From Candidatus Poseidoniaceae archaeon (GTDB taxonomy: Archaea > Thermoplasmatota > Poseidoniia > Poseidoniales > Poseidoniaceae), in contig JASLVI010000008.1 of assembly GCA_030741455.1 (NCBI GenBank), positions 1 to 22,629 of the forward strand: 22,629 nt of DNA, read 5' to 3'. The translations under genes and the position numbers were made by a program. Shown here piece by piece: positions 15,672 to 22,586 of this stretch (its first letter is position 1; each line of letters starts with the position of its first letter). The notes under the pieces are model-generated. The model saw only the letters and a list, made by a program, of their open reading frames with translations, did no database searches and had not been told where the DNA came from.

Positions 15672-17441
15672 ATGGCAGAAGGACTTGGTCGAACGGTTCT
15701 TCACCGTCATCGATATGCACGAGTCTGGGGACTCGGTGATAGGTCTTCTCCAGCGATTCATACGCCAGCCCTCATCTCCACAGAGGACGACGAAGAAGCA
15801 TGTCGTCAGATGTCTGCGTTTCATTGTCAGCAGACGCGTACCATTCCTGCCCGAATCACCATTTCGACGCATCATCATCTCATCCCTCCCGAATTCAAAG
15901 GCCCTGGTCCAACGATGGATGCTTCAATCGGCCACGTACTTCCTCCCTCTCTGGATGAGGCAAATGCAGGAGAATCTGCTGATTCAGGAGTTCTTCTTCC
16001 AATTTCATGGCAGCGATTGCATCATGATCCATCTCTCCTTGATGAAACTCTCAATCCAAGCATCGTCGTACTCGTTGATGCAATACAACTCGCTGCACAA
16101 TCTGGGAAACTTGTCAAAGCCATTCAAACGATTAAACACCGTTTTCCAGGCGCTTTGCTCTGGACGCCTGGTCTTGGCGGCCCAGATAATGTAGCAGTTC
16201 TATCGTGGTTCGGTGTCGATTTGTTTGATACTTCGCGAACAAGATTTGCAGTCAGCTCCGAGCACATTCTCACCGCATTCGGCCCCCGCTTGCCACTCTC
16301 TGGAGAAACCTGTAACATGGATGAAGCACTTCACCATTATCAACAAGCAATTCGTTCGGTCCAATCAGCCATTGAGAATGGTCATTTGCGCCGTCTTGCT
16401 CAACAGCAGAGCTTGAACAGTCCACGATTGGTAGAACACATGCGACATTTTGATGCTTTATCTTCAGCCCAAGAAGACCTTCTTCGCGCTCATCCTAGTG
16501 GCATTGAAACCATCGAATTCATGGCGCAAGAGAGCCATCTCGATTCAGAAGTCCATTCTTGGGTCAATTTCATTCAGAATCGCTACATTGCACCAAATGC
16601 ACTTGATAACACGCTCGTGTTACTACCTTGTTCAGAGCGAAAACCGTATCGTCTATCAAAATCGCATCGAAAATTCATCAATGCTCTCGGTACAAATGGA
16701 TGTCATGAAGTGATGGTAACATCGCCGCTTGGCCTTGTCCCACGAGATCTTGAGGATGTATGGCCTGCTGGATTTTACGATATACCCGTTACAGGAGATT
16801 GGACCAGTGATGAGTTGCATCGTGTGCAGTCGATGGTTGAATCTCTTATCGAACGTCATGATTATCGATGCATCATCAATCATAGTGGAATCGATCTAAA
16901 CATCGATACTATCGAGATTATCGACACGCGTCAAGGCGAATCATCAGGTTCTCGAAATGCTCTTCAGAGATTGACTGATGCAGTCGGCCATGCAAAACAA
17001 ACGCATGAACTGCGTCGTAGGAAGGGCGAAGTTGTCAACATGGACCGTTTCCGAAGCATATCTCGTTATCTCTACAACAATGATGCATGGCTCGAGAATT
17101 GCCGTATACGTGGAAAGCCTCCGCGATGGAAAATTGAGAAAGAAGGGGAGCAAATCGCACTTTGGTTTTACGACCGTGCTGGCTTCTCGTTTAGCAAGAA
17201 TGCCATTTTGTCATTGTATGAGCACAAAATTCTCCCAGTGGTGCATCTCAAACCCGATATCAAATGGAAAGGCGACCTCCATCTTGGGATCATTGAGTCA
17301 TATGATCACAACATTCGACGTGGCCAAGATTTAATGGTGGTTCAAAACGATCAGCCGGTGGGCCTAGCAAGAAGCATCGCACCCGGTTGGGAATGGGCTG
17401 GTACGCCTGGTCGCTTAGCGAAAATGCATCAAAAGCATTGA
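15672..17441 (+). CDS. arcS: Archaeosine synthase (ArcS/TgtA2) with C-terminal PUA domain
   Basis: The ATG at 15672 gives 589 aa, about the usual length for euryarchaeal ArcS. ArcS acts after TGT has placed preQ0 at position 15 of the tRNA D-loop and helps convert it to archaeosine (with a radical-SAM partner in the two-step route). Visible regions: an N-terminal TGT-related domain (~1-300, for example FPGALLWTPGLGGPDNVAVLSWFGVDLFD); the ArcS signature PCSERKPYRLSKSHRKF near 318-334; a middle domain with FYDIPVTGDW; and a C-terminal PUA fold (~500-589: VVHLKPDIKWKGDLHLGIIE..., ending near GWEWAGTPGRL) for tRNA binding. It lies 62 bp before the uS15 gene. The gene is a strong marker of an archaeal host. 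No partner gene is visible here. Confidence 0.9.
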   Translation: MAEGLGRTVLHRHRYARVWGLGDRSSPAIHTPALISTEDDEEACRQMSAFHCQQTRTIPARITISTHHHLIPPEFKGPGPTMDASIGHVLPPSLDEANAGESADSGVLLPISWQRLHHDPSLLDETLNPSIVVLVDAIQLAAQSGKLVKAIQTIKHRFPGALLWTPGLGGPDNVAVLSWFGVDLFDTSRTRFAVSSEHILTAFGPRLPLSGETCNMDEALHHYQQAIRSVQSAIENGHLRRLAQQQSLNSPRLVEHMRHFDALSSAQEDLLRAHPSGIETIEFMAQESHLDSEVHSWVNFIQNRYIAPNALDNTLVLLPCSERKPYRLSKSHRKFINALGTNGCHEVMVTSPLGLVPRDLEDVWPAGFYDIPVTGDWTSDELHRVQSMVESLIERHDYRCIINHSGIDLNIDTIEIIDTRQGESSGSRNALQRLTDAVGHAKQTHELRRRKGEVVNMDRFRSISRYLYNNDAWLENCRIRGKPPRWKIEKEGEQIALWFYDRAGFSFSKNAILSLYEHKILPVVHLKPDIKWKGDLHLGIIESYDHNIRRGQDLMVVQNDQPVGLARSIAPGWEWAGTPGRLAKMHQKH

Positions 17442-17503
17442 CCTGTTGAAGCGATGTGGTTAAGAAGGGTAAGCAGGTCGCAAGAATGCTCCGAGTGGTC
17501 CAT

Positions 17504-17959
17504 ATGGCACGAATGTATTCATCCCGAAAAGGAAAAAGTGGCTCGTCGAAGCCGTTCATGACTGAGCCATCCGCATGGTCCAACACCGATGCAAAAGAGA
17601 TTGAATCTCTGGTTCTCAAGTATGCAAAAGAGGGTATGACCACATCCCAAATCGGTATTGTTTTGCGAGATAAGCATGCAGTGCCAAACATCCGCTTAGT
17701 CCTCGGTAAGCGAATTGGTGCCGTTCTTGCTGAGAACGATCTTGGCGGCTCATATCCAGAGGATTTGATGAACCTCATGCGACAAGCTGTCGCAATCATC
17801 GACCATCTTACGACAAATCACCGTGATATTCACAACAAGCGTTCCCTTGAGTTGACGGAAGCAAAGATTCGTAGGCTCGGTAACTACTACAAGGCTGAAG
17901 GCCGCCTTGCAGCAGACTGGAAGTACAAGCGTGACCAACTCCGACTCATCGTTGAGTGA
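17504..17959 (+). CDS. rps15: 30S ribosomal protein uS15, archaeal type
   Basis: This 151-aa protein has the archaeal/eukaryotic N-terminal extension (MARMYSSRKGKSGSSKPF) that bacterial S15 (~89 aa) lacks. Then follow the helix segment WSNTDAKEIESLVLKYAKEGMTTSQIGIVLRD, the signature VLGKRIGAVLAEN, and the conserved C-terminal TTNHRDIHNKRSLELTEAKIRRLGNYYK with LAADWKYKRDQLRLIVE. It binds the central domain of 16S rRNA early in 30S assembly. The frame is open to 17456, but the ATG at 17504 matches the family N-terminus. Its stop overlaps a GTG start of the next gene in a GTGA arrangement, suggesting translational coupling. Confidence 0.96.
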   Translation: MARMYSSRKGKSGSSKPFMTEPSAWSNTDAKEIESLVLKYAKEGMTTSQIGIVLRDKHAVPNIRLVLGKRIGAVLAENDLGGSYPEDLMNLMRQAVAIIDHLTTNHRDIHNKRSLELTEAKIRRLGNYYKAEGRLAADWKYKRDQLRLIVE

Positions 17960-18906
17960 TTGGGAGCATTCATTTGTCACGGGGTCAAGGCCCTGTTGGG
18001 ACGGCCATGAAGGATTTACGTACGGCTCCATTTTTTGCGTCCTTGAACGATGTAATCGATAGGGCTGTATCGTTTTTACAATCTGAATCACTCATGCTGG
18101 TGACAACAGCGGATTTGCAATCCATTCTTGCACTCGGATTTTTGGAGTCGGCCCTCCTCGACCGTGAAATTTCCTATTCCCGTCGAATCATGCCACCCAA
18201 TTCGCATATTCCTCCCGATGAGCAGGATTTCGTCCCACCACAAGATGACAAGAATATCTTGTTCATTGATGCTTGGAATCGTTTTGAATCCTCAAGCGAA
18301 AACGTACTGATTCTTGCATCACAACCCGTTGAGGTTGAGTTTCACACATCCACCACGAAACGTCGGGGCCGTATCGATGTAGTATTGCAAGCATCTGCTA
18401 TTGGCTCGAGTTTTTCACCAAATGGTGCTCGGACACAACGCTGTCGGCCGTATTCTGGTTGTGGGCAATGGATGATGGAAAGTCTTGATACCACGATGGA
18501 TCCGATTCATACAATGATTCGGGATTTCCTTCGCGATGAGGGTAGCATCCAGGTATTACCTCTCCCCGAAATCAAAGAGCCAAGTGTGGCAATGATGCCT
18601 CTCGCTTCACCGCGACGCCTCAAACGCCTACAGAAGATATGGGCCGAATTGGATGCAACATCAAGATCACAGGCTCTCTCAGAATATGCTTTACCGTTGT
18701 TATCGAGTGAGGGAATTTCAACCGCTCGTCTTGAGGAATTGATATGGAAACGTATGCGAATTCCAAACGAGTCAACAGACCTTGCTTCAACGCTTCATCA
18801 ACATGCTAGTAACTGGCCCAGTGAAGCAAATGCTGCTGTTTTGCATGCTGGAAAGATTCTCGATGAATTACTCAAAACTGGAAGATTGTCTTCATCGACG
18901 GATTGA
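17956..18906 (+). CDS. Unrecognised protein at the DHH/RecJ-like position downstream of uS15
   Basis: The GTG start overlaps the uS15 stop by 4 bp (GTGA), giving 316 aa; ATG 18007 (MKDLRTAPF) is the main alternative. In many euryarchaea the gene after uS15 encodes a RecJ/GAN-like DHH phosphoesterase. Here the N-terminal region has an alternating hydrophobic strand/helix pattern (SLMLVTTADLQSILALGFLESALLDREISYSRRIMPP, then NILFIDAW) reminiscent of the DHH core. The catalytic Asp/His motifs (such as DHDxDG and DHH) are absent, so a nuclease call is not supported. A C-terminal helical part (~215-310) contains SPRRLKRLQKIWAELD. It could be a degenerate, non-catalytic DHH relative with a replisome or RNA role, or an unrelated replacement. 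Confidence 0.6.
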   Translation: MIGSIHLSRGQGPVGTAMKDLRTAPFFASLNDVIDRAVSFLQSESLMLVTTADLQSILALGFLESALLDREISYSRRIMPPNSHIPPDEQDFVPPQDDKNILFIDAWNRFESSSENVLILASQPVEVEFHTSTTKRRGRIDVVLQASAIGSSFSPNGARTQRCRPYSGCGQWMMESLDTTMDPIHTMIRDFLRDEGSIQVLPLPEIKEPSVAMMPLASPRRLKRLQKIWAELDATSRSQALSEYALPLLSSEGISTARLEELIWKRMRIPNESTDLASTLHQHASNWPSEANAAVLHAGKILDELLKTGRLSSSTD

Positions 18907-18931
18907 AACATCAAGAGGTGTTGGATTTACT

Positions 18932-19282
18932 ATGGCGATTGAACGATTGTTGACGGGCAGCATCCGAGAACGTGTACAAGACCTCATGTCAACGGAGGAC
19001 TTGATCATCGAATCGTTCAAGGACATCGTAAAAGATGAACTTAAGGCACATATCCGCAACAAGATTGAGGAGGATCCTGATTTGCACGCAGAGATCAAGG
19101 AGGCAGTCGCCTATTACTTCCATCAAAAAGCTCGTTCGGTTTATGCAGAACTCAAAGCTACTCGAGCCGCGACCCGGCTTGGGTTGCGACTTCTGCCTGA
19201 TGAACTACAAGGCGAAGTTGGTGAAGCACTCATCGGTCTCTTTGAGAAAGAACTTGGTACATTATTGGACAAAGCCCTTTGA
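18932..19282 (+). CDS. Short charged helical protein, unknown function
   Basis: The ATG at 18932 gives 116 aa (MAIERLLTGSIRERVQDLM...). The open frame reaches back into the preceding gene, but this ATG follows its stop by 25 bp and has a GAGGTG Shine-Dalgarno-like run 10-15 nt upstream. The protein is almost entirely predicted helix, with alternating acidic/basic residues (IRNKIEEDPDLHAEIKEAVAYYF) and no cysteine, signal or membrane segment. It is the last member of the arcS-uS15 block. No family is recognised; an accessory protein to the preceding gene product is possible from position alone. Confidence 0.6.
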   Translation: MAIERLLTGSIRERVQDLMSTEDLIIESFKDIVKDELKAHIRNKIEEDPDLHAEIKEAVAYYFHQKARSVYAELKATRAATRLGLRLLPDELQGEVGEALIGLFEKELGTLLDKAL

Positions 19283-19322
19283 ATAAGAAATCCATAATGT
19301 CCTAGACATTTCATCGTTGATG

Positions 19323-19328
19323 TTATAC
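19323..19328 (+). promoter_or_regulatory. Putative TATA box for the secreted zinc-ribbon protein gene
   Basis: TTATAC is centred about 25 nt before the GTG at 19351, ideal for a leaderless transcript beginning at that codon. This is the main reason for preferring GTG 19351 over ATG 19360. It also follows the only gap of any size in this block (19283-19350), consistent with a new transcription unit. Confidence 0.4.
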
Positions 19329-19350
19329 GCCCCCTACGTGAGCGGTATAT

Positions 19351-21396
19351 GTGCAGAGAATGGCAGGGCGCGTCTTCTTTCTCGTGAGTTGCTTGTTGCT
19401 CTCACTCCTCGCACCTTATTCTCCATTGGCAGGGAATGCTCAAGCGGAGGATGTTAAGATCTGTTGCGATGCTGTTCAAACCGACTTGTATCTCATTGGG
19501 AACTCAAATTTAGAATTATCGCCATTCACTGATTTGTTCTCAGAATCATCTTCCTCTGCATCTTTTGAAACATCGATTGCGTCCTCTGAACCGATTGGGA
19601 AATGGGAACTTGAATCAGCCTGGCCTGGTATCGTACCCGAGTCCACTTGGACGGTCGAGATGGACTATACTGTGACGGATGCGGGCGGAGCAAACCTCAA
19701 TCTCTCTGCAACACTCGTCGTAGGAAGTTCATCGTTTACTGGTTTCTTAGGCGCTGAACAATCCTTTGTTACACAAGGTTCTGGAACAATCTCAATCGAC
19801 ATCCCCGTAGAAGAAGTTGAGGTTAACCCTGGGTCAGAAATTTCTCTTTCGGTCAATGCTAGAACCGTTGTTTTTAACGTTCCAAATGCTGGAGCCCAGA
19901 TCGAATTTTTTTGGGGCAGTGAAGAAAACCCATCTGTACTCATAGGTGAATTACCCATTGTTGACTTGACATTTGACGAGCCTATTGTCGAGGGGGAATT
20001 GGTGTATTTTACAGTTCGAATCGACTCGCCTTTTGGTATGGAAGCCCTTGTGTTTTCGAACTCAATTGAATTAAGAGTCAACGAGATGATACTAACTGCC
20101 GATCCTACTGAAGTTTTGGAGGGCGATTCCATTCTTGTCATATGGGAATGGGATGGTGCATCGGGCGGAGAAGAATCCGTGAATGTATCCGTAGCCTACG
20201 AAATGCAAGAGGGACTTATTCTCACAGGGTCCGCCGATTTCAATGTCGAAACCTTCGATGGTGCTGGCGGGGGTGGGGGTTTCTATCCGTTGAATGAGCC
20301 CTTGCGAACGAATGGAAAAGGATCTCCACTTGACGTATCCATGACGATGGAACTTGATTCAGAGGATGGGGGATTGCGTCTTGCTCAAACAACGATTTTG
20401 ACCATCGATGGTGAAATGGCGTTTTGGATTCGCTGGGGATTGGATCACCTTGGTGATGAAACGATTCCTCTTTCTCCAGTATTGAAGAATTTTGAAGGCG
20501 GTAACATCGACGATGAACAGCGTGGAAGTCGAGTAATTGAAAATGCAGAGATAAGTCAGTTCGAAAATTACATGGATTCCTATTACATCAGTTTCTTCCG
20601 CCTTGGTCTCGGTCTAGAATCCGAGGATTTGATTGGGGATCTCTCCGATGCACAATCATTTGCAATTACGCTGGATCTTATGGGTGAAGATCGAGTACGT
20701 AATGCCCCTCTCAAATTACGAATTGATTCTCTCACGCCAATCACGTCAGGCGTGAATTATCGAATCTTAAACAGTGCATTCATTAGCCCACAACCCTCTC
20801 CATTATGGTCTGTTTATGATGTCTTACTCACAATTGAGACAAGTGCAATGACTTCATTTTCAAAGATTGAGTTGAAGGAAACGGATGACATCGACATCAA
20901 TCACATGCGTTTCCCTTGGGGTGAATCAGCAACAATCAAAGCGACTGGAATGACACAATCCGATAAATTCACCATCGATTCCACACCAACAAATTCTGTT
21001 ATTCACGCTCCGATTGGTCTGACTATCATTATGACGCTCATCCTTGCAGGAGGTTTGTGGCTCTCGTTCAGAATGGTAAGAAATCGTACAAAGTATCCAT
21101 TGATGATAGAAATGGTCTTGGTACCCGTTGTGTTTGCGTTGCATTTCTTTACACTTGAACCGCTATACATTCTCTCATCAAGTGGAACGATCGTGTTCAT
21201 CTGGTGGGCTACGGCGATGATCTCACCAAAAACAGGAGATGCAAAAAACCCCCAATCTTCACCTCAGGTTCTCCTTACAAACTTCCCAACAATCGCCTGT
21301 CCTCAATGCCAAACATCCAATCCAGTGACCTCTGATTTACGACCGATACGAATACAATGCACCGGATGTGACAGGATCATCAAGATCGTATCGTAG
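19351..21396 (+). CDS. Secreted membrane protein with C-terminal cytosolic zinc ribbon
   Basis: The protein is 681 aa from GTG 19351; ATG 19360 removes three residues. A signal peptide (VFFLVSCLLLSLLAPYSPLAGNAQA) is followed by a mature N-terminus with a CC pair. The beta-sandwich ectodomain (~35-545) is acidic, with CARDB/Ig-like strands (for example VDLTFDEPIVEGELVYFTVRI) and a poly-Gly hinge (GAGGGGGF) near residue 308. Two or three membrane helices lie near 550-630 (IGLTIIMTLILAGGLWLSF; MVLVPVVFALHFF; GTIVFIWWATAMI). The cytosolic end has a zinc ribbon (CPQCQTSN...IQCTGCDRII). The family is not recognised. The outside beta-domain plus inside ribbon layout is compatible with a signalling or assembly role, but no enzyme motif is visible. 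Confidence 0.8.
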   Translation: MQRMAGRVFFLVSCLLLSLLAPYSPLAGNAQAEDVKICCDAVQTDLYLIGNSNLELSPFTDLFSESSSSASFETSIASSEPIGKWELESAWPGIVPESTWTVEMDYTVTDAGGANLNLSATLVVGSSSFTGFLGAEQSFVTQGSGTISIDIPVEEVEVNPGSEISLSVNARTVVFNVPNAGAQIEFFWGSEENPSVLIGELPIVDLTFDEPIVEGELVYFTVRIDSPFGMEALVFSNSIELRVNEMILTADPTEVLEGDSILVIWEWDGASGGEESVNVSVAYEMQEGLILTGSADFNVETFDGAGGGGGFYPLNEPLRTNGKGSPLDVSMTMELDSEDGGLRLAQTTILTIDGEMAFWIRWGLDHLGDETIPLSPVLKNFEGGNIDDEQRGSRVIENAEISQFENYMDSYYISFFRLGLGLESEDLIGDLSDAQSFAITLDLMGEDRVRNAPLKLRIDSLTPITSGVNYRILNSAFISPQPSPLWSVYDVLLTIETSAMTSFSKIELKETDDIDINHMRFPWGESATIKATGMTQSDKFTIDSTPTNSVIHAPIGLTIIMTLILAGGLWLSFRMVRNRTKYPLMIEMVLVPVVFALHFFTLEPLYILSSSGTIVFIWWATAMISPKTGDAKNPQSSPQVLLTNFPTIACPQCQTSNPVTSDLRPIRIQCTGCDRIIKIVS

Positions 21397-21435
21397 TGTC
21401 AAAACCCTCATGAATAGGTACGTCTAGCACAACTC

Positions 21436-21849
21436 ATGAGCGAGACAGTTGCTGATTTAGAACTCGATGATGAACACGTTACAATTGGATTGGATGATAC
21501 ACTTGTTGAAGGATGTAAGCGTCTTATTAGTATCCCTTCAGGAATCCTCGTCGTTCTTGATGACGAAGAGCAAGTCAAAGGTGTCATTGGCCAACGACAG
21601 ATGCTCAAAGCGATTGGAAACGGTGTTGACGTGAATGAAACGACATGCAAGGAAGTCATGGAAATGGACGTTCTCAAGGTTGCATTATCTGATTCGATTG
21701 CAGACGTCATTAAATCCGTTAACGAGAGAATGCCACAAGCTGTAGTAGCAGTTGATGACTCAGGTGCATTCGAAGGATATTTTTCACCTGATGATTACCG
21801 TCAAGCGCAGACAATTCTTTCAGCGAATCCTTCCCTTGGATCGCTTTGA
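21436..21849 (+). CDS. Two-CBS-domain protein
   Basis: This 137-aa protein is essentially a CBS pair (Bateman module). The first repeat is ~13-60 (VTIGLDDTLVEGCKRLIS..GILVVLDDEEQVKGVIGQRQMLKAI). The second is ~72-128 (CKEVMEMDVLKVALSDSIADVIKSV..AVVAVDDSGAFEGYFSPDDY). CBS pairs bind adenosine nucleotides or related ligands and usually regulate a partner; with no fused catalytic domain, this is probably a stand-alone regulator. The ATG start is 39 bp after the previous stop. A strong hairpin follows its stop codon by 6 bp. Confidence 0.88.
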   Translation: MSETVADLELDDEHVTIGLDDTLVEGCKRLISIPSGILVVLDDEEQVKGVIGQRQMLKAIGNGVDVNETTCKEVMEMDVLKVALSDSIADVIKSVNERMPQAVVAVDDSGAFEGYFSPDDYRQAQTILSANPSLGSL

Positions 21850-21855
21850 TTGTTT

Positions 21856-21883
21856 ACAAGGGTGTTATGCTAAACGCCCTTGT
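21856..21883 (+). terminator. Stem-loop directly after the CBS gene (possible terminator or RNA element)
   Basis: ACAAGGGTGT (21856-21865) pairs along all 10 positions with ACGCCCTTGT (21874-21883), with one G-U, around an 8-nt loop. It starts 6 bp after the CBS stop. No T-run follows, so a bacterial-style intrinsic terminator is not implied; archaeal termination relies mainly on T-runs. It may instead be the first hairpin of the structured region that continues to 22034. Confidence 0.4.
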
Positions 21884-21886
21884 GTT

Positions 21887-21969
21887 CAAATCAAGTAAAC
21901 TAATTGGTTTGCAGTAGGCCATATACAACGCTAGCGTCTGACAAGACCCACTGCAAGCCCTTTGATTTG
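21887..21969 (+). repeat. Imperfect-palindrome element, copy 1 (attC-like architecture)
   Basis: The 3' strand 21950-21969 pairs with two 5' segments. CAAATCAAG (21887-21895) pairs with CTTTGATTTG (21960-21969) as 9 bp with one bulged T. GGTTTGCAGT (21906-21915) pairs with ACTGCAAGCC (21950-21959) as 10 bp with one G-U. A 10-nt bulge separates the 5' segments, and the apical loop is ~34 nt with a small inner GTCT/AGAC hairpin. The 3' half contains the 29-nt repeat 21932-21960 shared with copy 2. Integron RYYYAAC and GTTRRRY core boxes are not found. Confidence 0.5.
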
Positions 21970-21975
21970 CTAATG

Positions 21976-22034
21976 CCCGAGCAATGGATATTCGGATAGA
22001 CCCTCTGAACCTATCTGAAAGTGATTCTGCTGGG
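21976..22034 (+). ncRNA. Candidate structured RNA hairpin with two stacked helices
   Basis: Outer helix: CCCGAGCA (21976-21983) pairs with TGCTGGG (22028-22034), 7 bp with one bulged G. Inner helix: TTCGGATAG (21991-21999) pairs with CTATCTGAA (22011-22019), 9 bp with one G-U, around an 11-nt loop. Two nested helices separated by small internal loops suggest a real folded RNA. No match to tRNA, RNase P, SRP or a riboswitch is recognised. It lies 63 nt before the next start codon, so a leader function is possible. Confidence 0.35.
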
Positions 22035-22070
22035 AATGGGGGTTTCAATTCGAGGTCGTTTGACGGCTGA

Positions 22071-22082
22071 AAACTTAAGTTT
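22071..22082. promoter_or_regulatory. 12-nt perfect palindrome AAACTTAAGTTT upstream of the orphan gene
   Basis: AAACTTAAGTTT equals its own reverse complement and lies 14 bp before the ATG at 22097. It is AT-rich enough to contain or overlap a TATA-like element, although slightly close for a leaderless start. It could equally be a dimeric-regulator operator. The assignment rests on symmetry and position. Confidence 0.3.
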
Positions 22083-22096
22083 GTGAAATTCGACAA

Positions 22097-22459
22097 ATGG
22101 CTATGCCTGACAACGAAGGTGGTGATTCAAGAACGAATTCGAGGCCCAAATCAGTCGCTATTAATCTGTCAAAAAGTACAAACAAACCCAGAAATACAAA
22201 CTCTCGAAATCCAAACAACCGAACTCCTTCCTCGAAAGGAGGTGTGACTCTACTGGGGCTGGGAAGCATCATCTTATTGATTTTGTTTGTACCAGTAGAA
22301 GGGCCACTTTATGCTTGCTTACTTCCATCAGTCTTGTTGTTTGCAATAAAGGATATTTTGAACATTCCAACAAAGTTATTCGTGATAATTCTCGTATCAT
22401 TGGTTGTTGTAATAGGGATACAGTTCATCAATGCCATGTCAAGCCTCGGTATGTATTAA
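22097..22459 (+). CDS. Small orphan membrane protein, unknown function
   Basis: The protein is 120 aa; ATG 22103 is an alternative start. A polar, Asn/Ser/Arg/Lys-rich, probably disordered N-terminus (~1-48: KSTNKPRNTNSRNPNNRTP) is followed by two or three hydrophobic segments (GVTLLGLGSIILLILFVPV; LYACLLPSVLLFAI; LFVIILVSLVVVIGIQFI). The positive-inside rule puts the N-terminus in the cytosol. There are no catalytic motifs. The Asn-rich composition differs from its neighbours. The gene is bracketed by the two related palindromic elements, suggesting it may have arrived as a unit. The function is unknown. Confidence 0.6.
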   Translation: MAMPDNEGGDSRTNSRPKSVAINLSKSTNKPRNTNSRNPNNRTPSSKGGVTLLGLGSIILLILFVPVEGPLYACLLPSVLLFAIKDILNIPTKLFVIILVSLVVVIGIQFINAMSSLGMY

Positions 22460-22461
22460 CA

Positions 22462-22561
22462 CAATATCCATATCAAGCCGTCTTTGGTGTTGGGATGAAT
22501 TGCTTGACAGAGGGTAGCGTCTAAAATGACCCACACAAAGCCCATGTGAACTGGTATATTG
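22462..22561 (+). repeat. Imperfect-palindrome element, copy 2 (attC-like architecture)
   Basis: The core is CTTTGgTGTtGGG (22482-22494) pairing with CCCACACAAAG (22530-22540): 11 bp with two single extra bases (lower case), both on the 5' strand, and a 35-nt loop. The 3' half carries the 29-nt repeat 22515-22543, 23/29 identical to copy 1. A weaker outer pairing, CAATATCCA (22462-22470) with TGGTATATTG (22552-22561), resembles copy 1's outer stem but overlaps a TATA-like sequence and may be chance. The element starts just after the orphan gene's stop and ends 25 bp before the next ATG. Confidence 0.45.
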
Positions 22562-22576
22562 AATAACAGTATATTG
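22553..22576 (+). promoter_or_regulatory. Putative TATA region, GTATATTG present twice
   Basis: GTATATTG occurs at 22554-22561 and again at 22569-22576. The first copy is centred ~30 nt before the ATG at 22587, the expected TATA distance for a leaderless transcript. The second is too close to act in the same way and may be a regulatory duplicate. Confidence 0.4.
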
Positions 22577-22586
22577 TCCCAAGCAT

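Larger units (their letters stand above)
21850..22096. other. 247-bp non-coding region rich in stem-loops
   Basis: No convincing gene is seen on either strand (the minus-strand open frame 21854-22096 overlaps the hairpins and looks like chance). The region contains three consecutive structures: 21856-21883, 21887-21969 and 21976-22034. It ends with the perfect palindrome AAACTTAAGTTT (22071-22082), 14 bp before the next ATG. This concentration of pairing is not seen in other gaps of the window. It could be a structured RNA, a regulatory leader for the downstream gene, or a DNA recombination site. Confidence 0.5.

Noticed and set aside
17956..18906. Active RecJ/GAN nuclease call
   Set aside because: Synteny suggests it, but none of the catalytic Asp/His motifs of the DHH family are present.
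21881..21895. tRNA T-loop-like GTTCAAATC
   Set aside because: The flanking bases do not form a 5-bp T stem and no acceptor, D or anticodon arms fit around it; the bases are better explained by the outer stem of the palindromic element.
21887..21969. Canonical integron attC site
   Set aside because: Folding geometry is similar, but the RYYYAAC/GTTRRRY core boxes were not found on either strand and no integrase is in the window; kept only as attC-like.
21854..22096. 80-aa minus-strand open frame in the gap
   Set aside because: It spans the stem-loops exactly, shows no family features, and its reading is probably forced by the paired sequence.
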